Origin: JAWWPG01 sp038327385 | GTDB taxonomy: Bacteria; Actinomycetota; Actinomycetes; Propionibacteriales; Nocardioidaceae | Reading direction: 5' to 3' | Length of the DNA: 9,598 bases | Assembly: GCA_038327385.1 (NCBI GenBank) | Contig: JBBQKY010000098.1 | Coordinates: 1 to 9,598 of the forward strand | Shown: in pieces, positions 1 to 6,298 of the stretch | Layout: each line of letters opens with the position of its first letter | How positions within the stretch are numbered: position 1 is the first letter of the stretch | Translations under genes and position numbers: made by a program | The notes under the pieces: generated by a model | Told to the model about the DNA's origin: nothing | Databases searched by the model: none | The model's input: only the letters and a program-made list of their open reading frames with translations

Positions 1-1069
1 TTCCCTGCAGTGTCATCGTCGGGGTGCCAGCGGTGTTCTGCATGTAGTACAGCGTGAAACCACCGGAGCTGTTGGCTGCCATCAGGTAGGACTTGGAGTA
101 GGACACGATCGGCTTCCCGCGGGCGACCGCGGGGTGCGTGCCGAAAGCCACCGGGAATGCAGGGAATGAGAAACCGCTGCCAGCGTAGATAGCGGCCTTG
201 GGGACTGCAAAAGCCGTGCTGTTGATGTAGGAGAATCCGCCACCGCTGAGCTGGAAGTTGTTCGTCCCGAGGATGAAGGCGTTCGAGTCCTGGCCCATCA
301 TGGGGTAGTCGAGCAGCGTTCCAGAGGGGAACAAACTGCCGGAGAAGCTCAGTGTGTATTTGAGCCAGCTGCCGCTGGGGTCGGCTGAGGTCGACGCCGC
401 GAGGAACATCTGCGGCGTGTCGGTCGACGAGGTAGGCACGGGGATGAGGGTGAGCACCCAACGCTTGGCGGCGTTGTCGAACTGGATGCGTGGGTCCGAG
501 ATCTCCCGCGTCGTGGGGAAGAACGACGCCAACGACGTGCGGGAAACCAGTGCGCCGCCGCGCTGATAGATGGCCATGGACAGGTTGACCGTCTCAACGA
601 TCCTCGTCGCATTGACGGCGCCGTTGGTGTCCGGGGGTTGGCAGCCGCACGCGGATTGGGAGTCCTTGGTTCCACCGATATTCAACCGAACCACGGTCGG
701 CGTCGTGACCAGCGGACGAGGGCTGCCGGACTTGCTGAGCTGGGCCCCCACTTGCGAACCCTGGAACCAGTTCGGTACGCGCCTGGCCGGGTGCGACGTG
801 TTCGTCTTGACCTGTGCCGCCGTCGCGCGCGGCAGGTCGGCGAGCCGGACCTTGCCCAAGTACTTGGCGGTGGCCTTGCCTCCTGCTGCAACAGCGCGCG
901 TGGCACTGTGCAGACCCGCTCGGGTGGCTGGTGCGCCGTTTGCAGTTGCATGACCTGAACCGCGGTCCGGGTGGGGGACAGCCTCAGCAGGAGCGACGGC
1001 GAGCATGCCACCCACCAGGCATATGCTGCTGATGCTGATGATCAGTTTCGACTTATTCTGCACATGCAT
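1..1069 (-). CDS. Secreted PPDTNG-motif protein, 3' end outside window (partial)
   Basis: An open frame runs without a stop from an ATG at 1069 to the left edge, giving 356 residues with the C-terminus missing. The start has a purine-rich Shine-Dalgarno (GAGAGG) 8 nt upstream. Residues 1-30 form a signal peptide: basic start (K6, K8), hydrophobic stretch about 9-26, and an AEA cleavage site at 28-30, so the protein is probably exported. A basic, Ala-rich linker follows. Further in is CGCQPPDTNGAVNATRIVE, then a DPRIQFD..AKRWVLT segment, then STSADPSGSW and a LLDYPMMGQDSNAFILGTNNF stretch. From memory, this order (PPDTNG, D-P-x-x-x-(Y/F)-D with RW, ST-x-DP-x-G-x-W, DYP-x-x-G) typifies large uncharacterised extracellular, probably beta-propeller-like bacterial proteins. 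I infer a surface or secreted role; no enzymatic function can be assigned. It is separated from the downstream-lying operon by 263 bp and probably has its own promoter. Confidence 0.8.
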   Translation of the reverse strand, partial: MHVQNKSKLIISISSICLVGGMLAVAPAEAVPHPDRGSGHATANGAPATRAGLHSATRAVAAGGKATAKYLGKVRLADLPRATAAQVKTNTSHPARRVPNWFQGSQVGAQLSKSGSPRPLVTTPTVVRLNIGGTKDSQSACGCQPPDTNGAVNATRIVETVNLSMAIYQRGGALVSRTSLASFFPTTREISDPRIQFDNAAKRWVLTLIPVPTSSTDTPQMFLAASTSADPSGSWLKYTLSFSGSLFPSGTLLDYPMMGQDSNAFILGTNNFQLSGGGFSYINSTAFAVPKAAIYAGSGFSFPAFPVAFGTHPAVARGKPIVSYSKSYLMAANSSGGFTLYYMQNTAGTPTMTLQG

Positions 1070-1107
1070 GGCTGACGCCTCTCAGGGTGCGAAGAAAAGT
1101 GGGCGAG

Positions 1108-1142
1108 CAGCGCAAACTATTGCGCTGTTGAAGCTATTTGAA
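1108..1142 (-). promoter_or_regulatory. Candidate promoter with overlapping inverted repeat, upstream of the secreted protein
   Basis: On the minus strand TTCAAA (1142-1137) lies 17 bp before TAGTTT (1119-1114), a -35/-10 pair of moderate quality. It would start transcription near 1107 and give a leader of about 38 nt containing the GAGAGG ribosome site. A perfect 8-bp inverted repeat (CAGCGCAA ... TTGCGCTG, 1108-1127, 4-nt centre) sits exactly across the -10, as an operator would. It could instead act as an RNA hairpin if transcription starts further up; a TTGACA lies at 1200-1195, with only a weak GAGAGT 17 bp beyond it. The rest of 1070-1332 holds AT-richer non-coding DNA and the hairpin after the carbonic anhydrase gene. 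Confidence 0.35.
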
Positions 1143-1305
1143 CTACCGACGATCGCATGCCCTTTGTGGGGACTCTCCTCCAGAAGCATCTTTGTGTCAA
1201 GGCGTGACATTGTAAGTTTTTGGCAATCGGAATTTCGGGCGGTCGAGCTGTCCGGCCGCGAGAATCCAGCTGTCGGTGGACGGCAGCGCGTGACGTAACC
1301 GATGG

Positions 1306-1336
1306 CTGACGGCAACGGTCGCCCCCTGACCGTCAG
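1306..1336 (-). terminator. Hairpin at the 3' end of the carbonic anhydrase gene
   Basis: Two alternative stems overlap the stop codon of the carbonic anhydrase gene: CTGACGG/CCGTCAG (7 bp, 1306-1312 with 1330-1336, 17-nt loop) and ACGGTC/GACCGT (6 bp, 1315-1320 with 1328-1333, 7-nt loop). No T-run follows on the minus strand, as is common for actinobacterial terminators. It lies at the expected end of the three-gene operon. The assignment rests on position and pairing only. Confidence 0.35.
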
Positions 1337-1881
1337 ACGATGGGCTGGAGAAGACCGGTGTCGACGTCGTACAAGAAGCCGCCGACGGCGACGGAGTCGT
1401 CGATGAGCGGATGCGCCCGCACCTTGACGACATCGTCGCGAATGCTCGCGGACTGGTCGCTGATGACGTCGATCGACATCCAGGATGCGTCCTTGCCGCT
1501 GGCACCGGACAGCCTGTTTCGAATGGCCGCCACGCTGTCGGTGGCCATCGCGCAGCGCGTGTGCTCGACGACCAGGATGCGGTTCACTCCCAGCAGGTTG
1601 ACCCCGAGGACGAGTGCCAGCAGCGCCGCGTCGGTCACCCGGCCACCGGGGTTCCGCAGGATCTTGGCGTCGCCGGGGCTCAGGCCGAGCATCCCGAGCG
1701 GGTCGATACGCGAGTCCATGCAGGTGACCACCGCGACCCCGGCGCGGGCGACACCGTCGAAGCCGGCCAGCTTGAACTCCTCGGCATACGCGCGGTTGGC
1801 CGTGAGCAGGTCGGCAAAGGCGGCTGTGTCCGGGGTCTGGCTCACGGGACAAACGCTAGCGTCCCGCGTTGCTTCGACCAC
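1333..1881 (-). CDS. Beta-carbonic anhydrase (Rv1284-like)
   Basis: The protein (182 aa from the furthest GTG) shows the beta-class zinc site: C54-x-D56-x-R58 in VVTCMDSRID, and H107-x-x-C110 in VVEHTRCAM. C54, H107 and C110 are the expected Zn2+ ligands, with D56/R58 the dyad. GDAKILRNPGGRVTD and the C-terminal GGFLYDVDTGLL also match the short mycobacterial type (Rv1284, about 163 aa, recalled from memory). It should interconvert CO2 and bicarbonate in the cytoplasm. The start is uncertain. The GTG at 1881 overlaps the upstream antiporter gene by 26 bp and has only a weak GGA 5 nt upstream. A second GTG at 1845 (giving MSQTPDTAAF...) lies 10 bp past the antiporter stop, has no ribosome site of its own, but fits the family length better. 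Either way it is the last gene of an operon and probably translationally coupled to the antiporter. Confidence 0.9.
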   Translation of the reverse strand: MVEATRDASVCPVSQTPDTAAFADLLTANRAYAEEFKLAGFDGVARAGVAVVTCMDSRIDPLGMLGLSPGDAKILRNPGGRVTDAALLALVLGVNLLGVNRILVVEHTRCAMATDSVAAIRNRLSGASGKDASWMSIDVISDQSASIRDDVVKVRAHPLIDDSVAVGGFLYDVDTGLLQPIV

Positions 1882-3082
1882 TCGTGTCCGGTCTCACCGA
1901 CTCGAGCGCGTCGGAGCGCCGGAGCACACTGAGAGCTATCGCGGGGAACAGGACGACGGACAGCAGCCCGGCACAGATCATCGCGGCGGCGGTCACTCCC
2001 GAAAGCTTCCCGGTGAGCACCCCGATCTGTGTCGCCGTGACGATGAACGGCAGGGATGTCGCTTGCAGCAGCCCCGCAGCCAGCACCGACAAACGGTCGA
2101 ACCGGCGGAGCAGCAGCAGCGCCGGCACCCCACGGACGAGCAGGAGCGCCAGGAGGAAGAGCGGCACTCGCACCAGCGACGCTGGGGCGCCCACCAAGCC
2201 GCGAAGATCCAGCCGCAGCCCGCTCGTCACGAAGAAGACCGGGATGAGGAAGCCGTATCCGATGGCCTCGAGCTTCACGCGGAAGTTCGGGTGGGAGGTC
2301 GAGTCGCGGTCGACCAGTCCCACCACGGCGCCGGCAAGAAAGGCACCGAGGATCGTCTCGAGACCGAACCTCTCCGCGAGTGCCACGAACGCCACCAGCA
2401 GCACCACGGCGGCGCGCACCCGGATCTCCGCCGTCGTGTCCTGCAGCCGGACCAGCGTCATGCCCAGGACCTGTGATCGTCCGGCGAGGAACACCGCGAG
2501 AGCGGTCACGACCACCAGGATCGCGAACATGAGCAGCAGGATGAGGCGGCTGCCGGTGCCCGAGTCTGTCGTCGAGAACAGCAGTGACAGCAATACGATG
2601 GCAGCGAAGTCCGCGATCGAGCAGGCGGCGACTGTTGACGGTCCGAGCCCACCGTCCAGCCGGCCCGCGTCCTTCAGCACCGGTACGACGAGACCGAGGG
2701 ACGTTGCCGAGAGCGTCACTGCGACGAGGACCGGGCTGCTCACCCAGCCGGCGGCGCCGAAGGCGGTCCCCACAGCCAGCCCGAGGACGAGGGTGACGAC
2801 GTACCCGAGCAGGGCCCCCCGCAGCAGCGCTCCTCGCAGCCGGTGTACGTCGATCTCCAACCCGGCAAGGAAGAGCAGGAAGGCCAACCCCAGCAAGGCG
2901 ACAATCTGGATGGGGGTGTCGATCGCGACGTAGCCGAGCGCCGACGGTCCGACGACGACCCCGATGACGATCTCGAGGACGACAGCCGGCATCCGCAAGG
3001 CCGGCACCAGACCCAGGGACAGGGGTGCCAGGAGAGCGATGACCGCGACGGCCAGCAGATTGCTGAACTGGACGTCAGGCAT
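1856..3082 (-). CDS. CPA2-family cation/proton antiporter (Na+/H+ exchanger fold), no RCK domain
   Basis: This 408-aa protein is hydrophobic throughout, with about 12 membrane segments beginning near residue 9. Family signatures are PAVVLEIVIGVVVGPSALG (32-50), FLLFLAGLEID (68-78) and ADFAAIVLLSLLF (157 on), where D158 occupies the place of the functional Asp in the QDLAVIPLLAL region of Kef proteins. These place it in the monovalent cation:proton antiporter-2 group, exchanging K+ or Na+ for H+ across the cytoplasmic membrane; the ion cannot be told from sequence. It ends about 20 residues after the last helix, so it lacks the RCK/KTN nucleotide-binding domain of KefB/KefC (about 600 aa). The ATG at 3082 is the furthest start in frame, with GGAGG only 3 nt upstream, a short spacing. 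It begins 39 bp after the FMN reductase and runs into the carbonic anhydrase gene, so the three are very likely one transcript. Confidence 0.9.
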   Translation of the reverse strand: MPDVQFSNLLAVAVIALLAPLSLGLVPALRMPAVVLEIVIGVVVGPSALGYVAIDTPIQIVALLGLAFLLFLAGLEIDVHRLRGALLRGALLGYVVTLVLGLAVGTAFGAAGWVSSPVLVAVTLSATSLGLVVPVLKDAGRLDGGLGPSTVAACSIADFAAIVLLSLLFSTTDSGTGSRLILLLMFAILVVVTALAVFLAGRSQVLGMTLVRLQDTTAEIRVRAAVVLLVAFVALAERFGLETILGAFLAGAVVGLVDRDSTSHPNFRVKLEAIGYGFLIPVFFVTSGLRLDLRGLVGAPASLVRVPLFLLALLLVRGVPALLLLRRFDRLSVLAAGLLQATSLPFIVTATQIGVLTGKLSGVTAAAMICAGLLSVVLFPAIALSVLRRSDALESVRPDTSGRSNAGR

Positions 3083-3121
3083 GCGCGCCTCCGCAGCGCT
3101 GCTCCGGCCTGGCTTGGACGT

Positions 3122-3844
3122 TCAGCGGTGCTCCGGGTTCTCGAAGTCGAAGCGGCAACCGGCATCCCACTCCGACCGCTGGTTACCTTCTGCTGGGAAG
3201 CCGCCGGCGTCTTTCAAGAGGCGGGCGAGGTGCATCAGGTTCCACGTCATGAAGGTCGTGTTGCGGTTTGTGAAGTCGTTCTCCGGCCCACCTGAGCCGG
3301 GGTCGAGGTACGACGGGCCGGGGCCCGCTTCGCCCATCCAGCCCGCGTCAGCCTGCGGCGGGATGCTGTACCCGAGGTGCTGCAGGCTGTAGAGGACGTT
3401 CATCGCACAGTGCTTGACGCCGTCCTCGTTGCCGGTGATGAGGCATCCGCCGACGCCGCCGTAGAACGCATACTGGCCTGCCTCGTTGAGGATCGACGAG
3501 CATGCATAGAGCCGCTCGATGATGTGCTTCGTTATCGAGCTGTTGTCACCGAGCCAGATAGGCCCGGCGATCACCAGGATGTCTGCCGCTATCACCCGTG
3601 CATAGATGTCCGGCCAGGCGTCGGTGTCCCACCCGTGCTCTGTCATGTCCGGCCACACACCTGTAGCGATGTCGTGGTCGATGGCCCGGATCACCTCCAC
3701 CTCGACGCCCTGCTTCTCCATGATGTGACGGCTGCGGTCGACCAGGCCCTGGGTGTTGCTCGTCTCGGGGGACCGTTTGAGGGTGCAGTTGATGAAGACG
3801 GCGCTGAGACCGCTGAACTGCGTCGAGGTCTGCGTGTCGGTCAC
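3122..3844 (-). CDS. Flavodoxin-fold NAD(P)H-dependent FMN reductase family protein
   Basis: The 240-aa protein has a flavodoxin-like layout. A first strand plus phosphate-binding loop (AVFINCTLKRSPETSNT, 15-31) resembles the INxSxRxxSxT loop of NADPH-dependent FMN reductases. GPIWLGDNSS (94-103) matches the P-x-W-x-G FMN-ring loop, and GGCLITGNEDG (132-142) the third flavin-contacting loop. It probably binds FMN and reduces flavins, quinones or a partner protein using NAD(P)H in the cytoplasm; the substrate is unknown. The C-terminal 80 residues, with NLMHLARLLKDAGGFP, are typical of the longer members of the family. The start is GTG at 3844 with a strong AAGGAG 6 nt upstream. It is the first gene of the operon with the antiporter and carbonic anhydrase. 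Its position beside a CPA2 antiporter recalls KefF, the flavodoxin-fold activator of KefC, but similarity to KefF itself is not evident. Confidence 0.88.
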   Translation of the reverse strand: MTDTQTSTQFSGLSAVFINCTLKRSPETSNTQGLVDRSRHIMEKQGVEVEVIRAIDHDIATGVWPDMTEHGWDTDAWPDIYARVIAADILVIAGPIWLGDNSSITKHIIERLYACSSILNEAGQYAFYGGVGGCLITGNEDGVKHCAMNVLYSLQHLGYSIPPQADAGWMGEAGPGPSYLDPGSGGPENDFTNRNTTFMTWNLMHLARLLKDAGGFPAEGNQRSEWDAGCRFDFENPEHR

Positions 3845-3899
3845 GGGGGAGCTCCTTGCTGAGCTGTGGTGGAGGCAACGGGATGCGCTGAGTCCGCTC

Positions 3900-3905
3900 T
3901 ATCAT
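3900..3905 (+). promoter_or_regulatory. Candidate -10 element for the BI-1 gene
   Basis: TATCAT lies in the 104-bp divergent gap between the FMN reductase and the BI-1 gene, and would start transcription near 3912 with a leader of about 37 nt. No convincing -35 is visible. A weaker CATGAT reads out of the same bases on the opposite strand and could serve the operon. Confidence 0.25.
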
Positions 3906-3948
3906 GGACGAGCGCAGCCGGCACCGGGCCGGCGTCGAAGGAGACTCG

Positions 3949-4827
3949 ATGAAGAGCCGCAACCCGATCCTGACGAACAGCGAGGCCTTCAACGGCCAGG
4001 CAGCCCGCACCTACGGGCACCCCGGCTACCCGGCGACCGGCGCCGGCTACTCGGGGTATGCCCGGGAACAGGCACAGGCACAGGCGCCTTCACAGCGCGT
4101 GACGGACCCGAGCACTTGGCGCATCGCCGGGCAAGAGCTACCCGAGCCGATGACCATCGACTCCGTGGTCTCGCGGACGGCGCTGACGCTCTTCGTGGTG
4201 GTGGTGACGGCGGCACTCACCTGGGTCTTCCTACCCGATAGCCCGGTTGCCGGCGGAACCAACTACGTGGCGCCGGCATGGATCGGGGGAGCCCTGGTCG
4301 GCGCCGGACTCGGCTTGCTGCTGAGCTTCAAGCGGGTGATCTCCCCGCCGCTGGTCGTCGCGTACGCCGTTGCCGAGGGCTTGTTCCTGGGGGCGATGTC
4401 GGAGTGGTTCGACAGGTACGTCTACAGCGGCATCGTGATCGAGGCCGTCGTAGGCACGATGGCTGCCTTCGTGGTGACCCTCACGGCGTACAAGTTCCTG
4501 CATATCAAGGTGACGGCTGGGTTCCGCAAGTGGCTGACCATCGTCGGCATGGGCTTTTTCGTCGTCGTCCTCGGGGACTTCTTTCTCAGCCTCTTCGGCT
4601 CGGAGATTGGCTTCAACGGCTTCGGACCGCTCGGCCTCATCATGAGCTTCATCGGGCTGGGACTCGGCGTCGCCTACCTGATCGCGGACTTTGACATGAT
4701 CGAGCGGGGCGTCGCCGCCGGGGCTCCCGAACAGGAGTCGTGGCGAGCGGCCTTCGCGCTGACAGCGGCGCTGGTGCTGATCTACATCGAGCTCATCAGG
4801 ATCCTGGCCATCTTCCAGCGCAGCTAG
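3949..4827 (+). CDS. Bax inhibitor-1/YccA family membrane protein
   Basis: The 292-aa protein has a soluble Gly/Tyr/Gln/Ala-rich N-terminus (1-60, including a short AQAQAQA run encoded by a CAGGCA repeat near 4069-4086), followed by about seven membrane segments. Family marks are MKSRNPILTNSEAF at the start, PPLVVAYAVAEGLFLGAMSEWF, GIVIEAVVGTMAAFVVTLTAYK, and YLIADFDMIERGV near the sixth helix. Its acidic residues match those involved in pH-dependent Ca2+ leak in the bacterial homologue YetJ. It ends IYIELIRILAIFQRS, typical of the family. A role in ion leak or stress tolerance is inferred from the family. An ATG at 3904 is also in frame, but the ATG at 3949 has GAAGGAG 5 nt upstream and gives the usual family N-terminus, so it is chosen. 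It is divergent from the redox/antiporter operon and has no co-transcribed neighbour. Confidence 0.92.
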   Translation: MKSRNPILTNSEAFNGQAARTYGHPGYPATGAGYSGYAREQAQAQAPSQRVTDPSTWRIAGQELPEPMTIDSVVSRTALTLFVVVVTAALTWVFLPDSPVAGGTNYVAPAWIGGALVGAGLGLLLSFKRVISPPLVVAYAVAEGLFLGAMSEWFDRYVYSGIVIEAVVGTMAAFVVTLTAYKFLHIKVTAGFRKWLTIVGMGFFVVVLGDFFLSLFGSEIGFNGFGPLGLIMSFIGLGLGVAYLIADFDMIERGVAAGAPEQESWRAAFALTAALVLIYIELIRILAIFQRS

Positions 4828-4851
4828 CGTCCCTTCACTCGAAGGAGCGCT
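4826..4851. terminator. Bidirectional terminator hairpin between convergent genes
   Basis: A near-perfect 11-bp stem pairs 4826-4836 with 4841-4851 around a 4-nt loop (ACTC). It has one C-A mismatch (4831/4846) and one G-T wobble (4830/4847). It covers the last two bases of the BI-1 stop codon and the stop plus final codons of the DUF4287 gene, which are only 7 bp apart. There is no T-run. The convergent position makes a shared terminator the simplest reading. Confidence 0.5.
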
Positions 4852-5065
4852 GGGCCTTCTGCAGGCAGTGCTCGTGCACGATGGCGGTGGCATGGCCGTG
4901 GGAGAGCCCGTACTCCTCCCGAAGCCAGTGCACCCGCTCATCGAAGCGCAGCAGACCTGGCCCATCCTCTATCTGTCCGAACCACTCGTGAAGCGACCGA
5001 CCGGTCGCTTCCGGAACGCGGCTGACCAGCAGCTGGTGCGTTTCCTCGGAGTGGTGTAGGGACAT
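4835..5065 (-). CDS. DUF4287 domain-containing small protein
   Basis: This 76-aa protein carries the DUF4287 pattern: TGRSLHEWFGQI (21-32), then RVHWLREEYGLSHGHATAIVHEH near the end, matching TGKS-x-x-EW ... W-L-x-x-E-(H/Y)-GL-x-(H/Y)-G-x-A-x-x-(I/V)-x-H as I recall it. The fold appears helical and the protein soluble. Its function is not known and I assign none. The ATG at 5065 is preceded by GGGAGG at 5 nt, a strong ribosome site. It lies downstream of, and on the same strand as, the SGNH esterase, 117 bp away. That gap contains a possible hairpin and a long inverted repeat, so independent expression or leader control is possible. It converges on the BI-1 gene with a 7-bp gap. Confidence 0.82.
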   Translation of the reverse strand: MSLHHSEETHQLLVSRVPEATGRSLHEWFGQIEDGPGLLRFDERVHWLREEYGLSHGHATAIVHEHCLQKAQRSFE

Positions 5066-5081
5066 CGGTGCCTCCCAGTGG

Positions 5082-5117
5082 GGGATGGGTGCGGTTAGCC
5101 CGAGCCTGCCCCATCCC
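5082..5117 (-). promoter_or_regulatory. Possible structured leader of the DUF4287 mRNA
   Basis: On the minus strand GGGATGGG (5117-5110) can pair perfectly with CCCATCCC (5089-5082), an 8-bp stem with a 20-nt loop. The second arm continues into a C-run that can instead pair with the GGGAGG ribosome site (5076-5071) through a 3-nt loop. The two pairings exclude each other, as in a sequester/anti-sequester switch. No ligand-binding consensus is recognised, and chance pairing in GC-rich DNA is a real alternative. Confidence 0.25.
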
Positions 5118-5157
5118 TGCTACGGAGACAACCCTTTCCGGAGGCTGTCGAGGACTT

Positions 5158-5180
5158 ACGTCGTACACAGGCTGCGACGT
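5158..5180 (-). terminator. Weak hairpin just after the SGNH esterase gene
   Basis: ACGTCG (5158-5163) pairs perfectly with CGACGT (5175-5180) across an 11-nt loop, starting 2 bp past the esterase stop codon on the minus strand. There is no T-run. It could terminate or stabilise the esterase transcript before the DUF4287 gene; a 6-bp stem is modest evidence. Confidence 0.25.
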
Positions 5181-5182
5181 TG

Positions 5183-6241
5183 CTACCCCGGTGTCGGTGA
5201 GCTGACGAGCTCGTCGGGCGTCTCGCGCTTCACCTGACCGACGTCCGGAATGGCATGACGGCGCCGCCGCAGCACCAGCGCCCGGCGCGCCGACGCCCCT
5301 CGGCCCGTCCCGGGGCGCTGGGCTTGCGAGACCTCGGTGCCAGAGTGCTGAGCAGCGATGACGGCCGCGCGCGCCAGCGCGAAGACCTGCTCGCCCCGGT
5401 ACGGCGCGGGCTCCAGTCCGTCGTCCGGGAGTCCTCCGATCACGTACGCGACCGTGGGAAGCATCGCCGCCGCACAGCTGCGGTAGCCCGCGGGGGACGG
5501 GTGGAACCGGTCGGGGCCGAACATCTCCATGGGAGAGGCCTGGAAGTGCGGCCCGAGCAACGACCCCAGTGAGACCGAGTGGCCACCCGCCTCGACGGTG
5601 GCGATGGTCTGCGCGGCGGCCAGCTGGCGGCTCCAGCGTCGAGCCACCTGGCGAAGCGGCGGCGCGAGTGGCCGCAGCGTTCCCATGTCCGGACAGGTGC
5701 CCACCACCACTTCTGGCCCGCTCGCGCGTAGGGACCCCGCGGCGCCGCCGGCTCGCAGCGTGGTCACGGCCAGCCGCAAAGCGGCAATAGAGGCGGATGG
5801 CTGTACCCGGTGGGTGATGTCGTTGGCCCCGATGATCATGGCGGCGACGTCGGGGTTGAACGGCGTCACGTACCTGATCTGGTCCATCAGGTCGCTCGTC
5901 TGGGCTCCCACCACGGCCACCGAGCGAAGTCTCACGGGGCGGCGCGCGAGCGTCGACAGACCGGTGGCCAGGTAGGCGCCGAAGGTCTCCTCCGCCAGTC
6001 GCGCGCCGTACCCGGCTGCTGCCGAGTCGCCGAGCACCGCCAGCCTGATCGGCGGACCGGGCAGCATAGCGCCGTACAGTCCGCTCGGATCGGGTGCCGG
6101 CCGGTCCGCGTTGCCGATGGTACGGCGGGCCAGGTGACCCTCGAGGCGCAAGATGGCGTACATCGTCCCGCTGAGCAGGCCGAGCCCGCCACCGACGGCT
6201 GTCGCGGCGGCCAGTCGCCTCGCGGCGCTCCCTCTTCCCAT
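5183..6241 (-). CDS. SGNH/GDSL-family esterase, membrane-anchored or exported (Rv1075c-like)
   Basis: The 352-aa protein begins with Arg residues and an Ala/Gly/Leu-rich hydrophobic stretch (about 10-31), a signal anchor or uncleaved signal, so the catalytic part probably lies outside the membrane. Block I is LAVLGDSAAAGYG with nucleophile S73; G112 fits block II; GAND (G138, N140) is block III; DRFHP (D244, H247) completes the triad. It is therefore a serine hydrolase acting on ester or acyl bonds; the substrate is unknown. The C-terminal 75 residues are basic and low-complexity. An in-frame start at 6283 exists, but the ATG at 6241 has AGGAGGT 4 nt upstream and is preferred. It is divergent from cystathionine beta-synthase. 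From memory, M. tuberculosis has its GDSL esterase Rv1075c near cbs (Rv1077) in the same divergent sense, which supports the assignment. Confidence 0.87.
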   Translation of the reverse strand: MGRGSAARRLAAATAVGGGLGLLSGTMYAILRLEGHLARRTIGNADRPAPDPSGLYGAMLPGPPIRLAVLGDSAAAGYGARLAEETFGAYLATGLSTLARRPVRLRSVAVVGAQTSDLMDQIRYVTPFNPDVAAMIIGANDITHRVQPSASIAALRLAVTTLRAGGAAGSLRASGPEVVVGTCPDMGTLRPLAPPLRQVARRWSRQLAAAQTIATVEAGGHSVSLGSLLGPHFQASPMEMFGPDRFHPSPAGYRSCAAAMLPTVAYVIGGLPDDGLEPAPYRGEQVFALARAAVIAAQHSGTEVSQAQRPGTGRGASARRALVLRRRRHAIPDVGQVKRETPDELVSSPTPG

Positions 6242-6260
6242 GCCCACCTCCTCTCCCGCA

Positions 6261-6266
6261 ACTGTA
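6261..6266 (-). promoter_or_regulatory. Candidate -10 element for the SGNH esterase
   Basis: TACAGT on the minus strand would start transcription near 6254, leaving a short leader of about 13 nt that still contains the AGGAGGT ribosome site (6252-6246). No good -35 is seen. It lies in the 64-bp divergent gap with the cystathionine beta-synthase gene. Confidence 0.3.
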
Positions 6267-6292
6267 GGGGGGAGACTCGGCACGGATCCCCT

Positions 6293-6298
6293 TACTCT
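6293..6298 (+). promoter_or_regulatory. Candidate -10 for cystathionine beta-synthase, giving a leaderless mRNA
   Basis: TACTCT (TAnnnT pattern) ends 7 bp before the GTG start at 6306, so transcription would begin at or within about 2 nt of the start codon. No Shine-Dalgarno stands before that GTG, apart from a poor GGA. This combination fits leaderless translation, which is frequent in actinobacteria. Confidence 0.35.

Noticed and set aside
1082..1209. A 42-codon minus-strand frame (ATG at 1209, stop just before the ribosome site of the secreted protein) as a leader peptide.
   Set aside because: No Shine-Dalgarno precedes the ATG, codon third positions are not GC-rich like the neighbours, and the same bases hold promoter-like and inverted-repeat sequences.
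1070..1332. A riboswitch such as the ydaO/c-di-AMP type in the leader of the secreted protein, as known upstream of some actinobacterial secreted proteins.
   Set aside because: I could not find the conserved core bases; only the simple 8-bp inverted repeat is supported.
1340..2933. Long plus-strand frames over the carbonic anhydrase and antiporter genes.
   Set aside because: They are shadows of the minus-strand genes, which have clear family motifs; the products are Ser/Arg/Thr-rich with no recognisable domain.
5204..5215. Perfect 12-bp palindrome GACGAGCTCGTC near the end of the esterase gene.
   Set aside because: It lies within coding sequence and consists of frequent codons (GAC GAG CTC GTC); likely chance.
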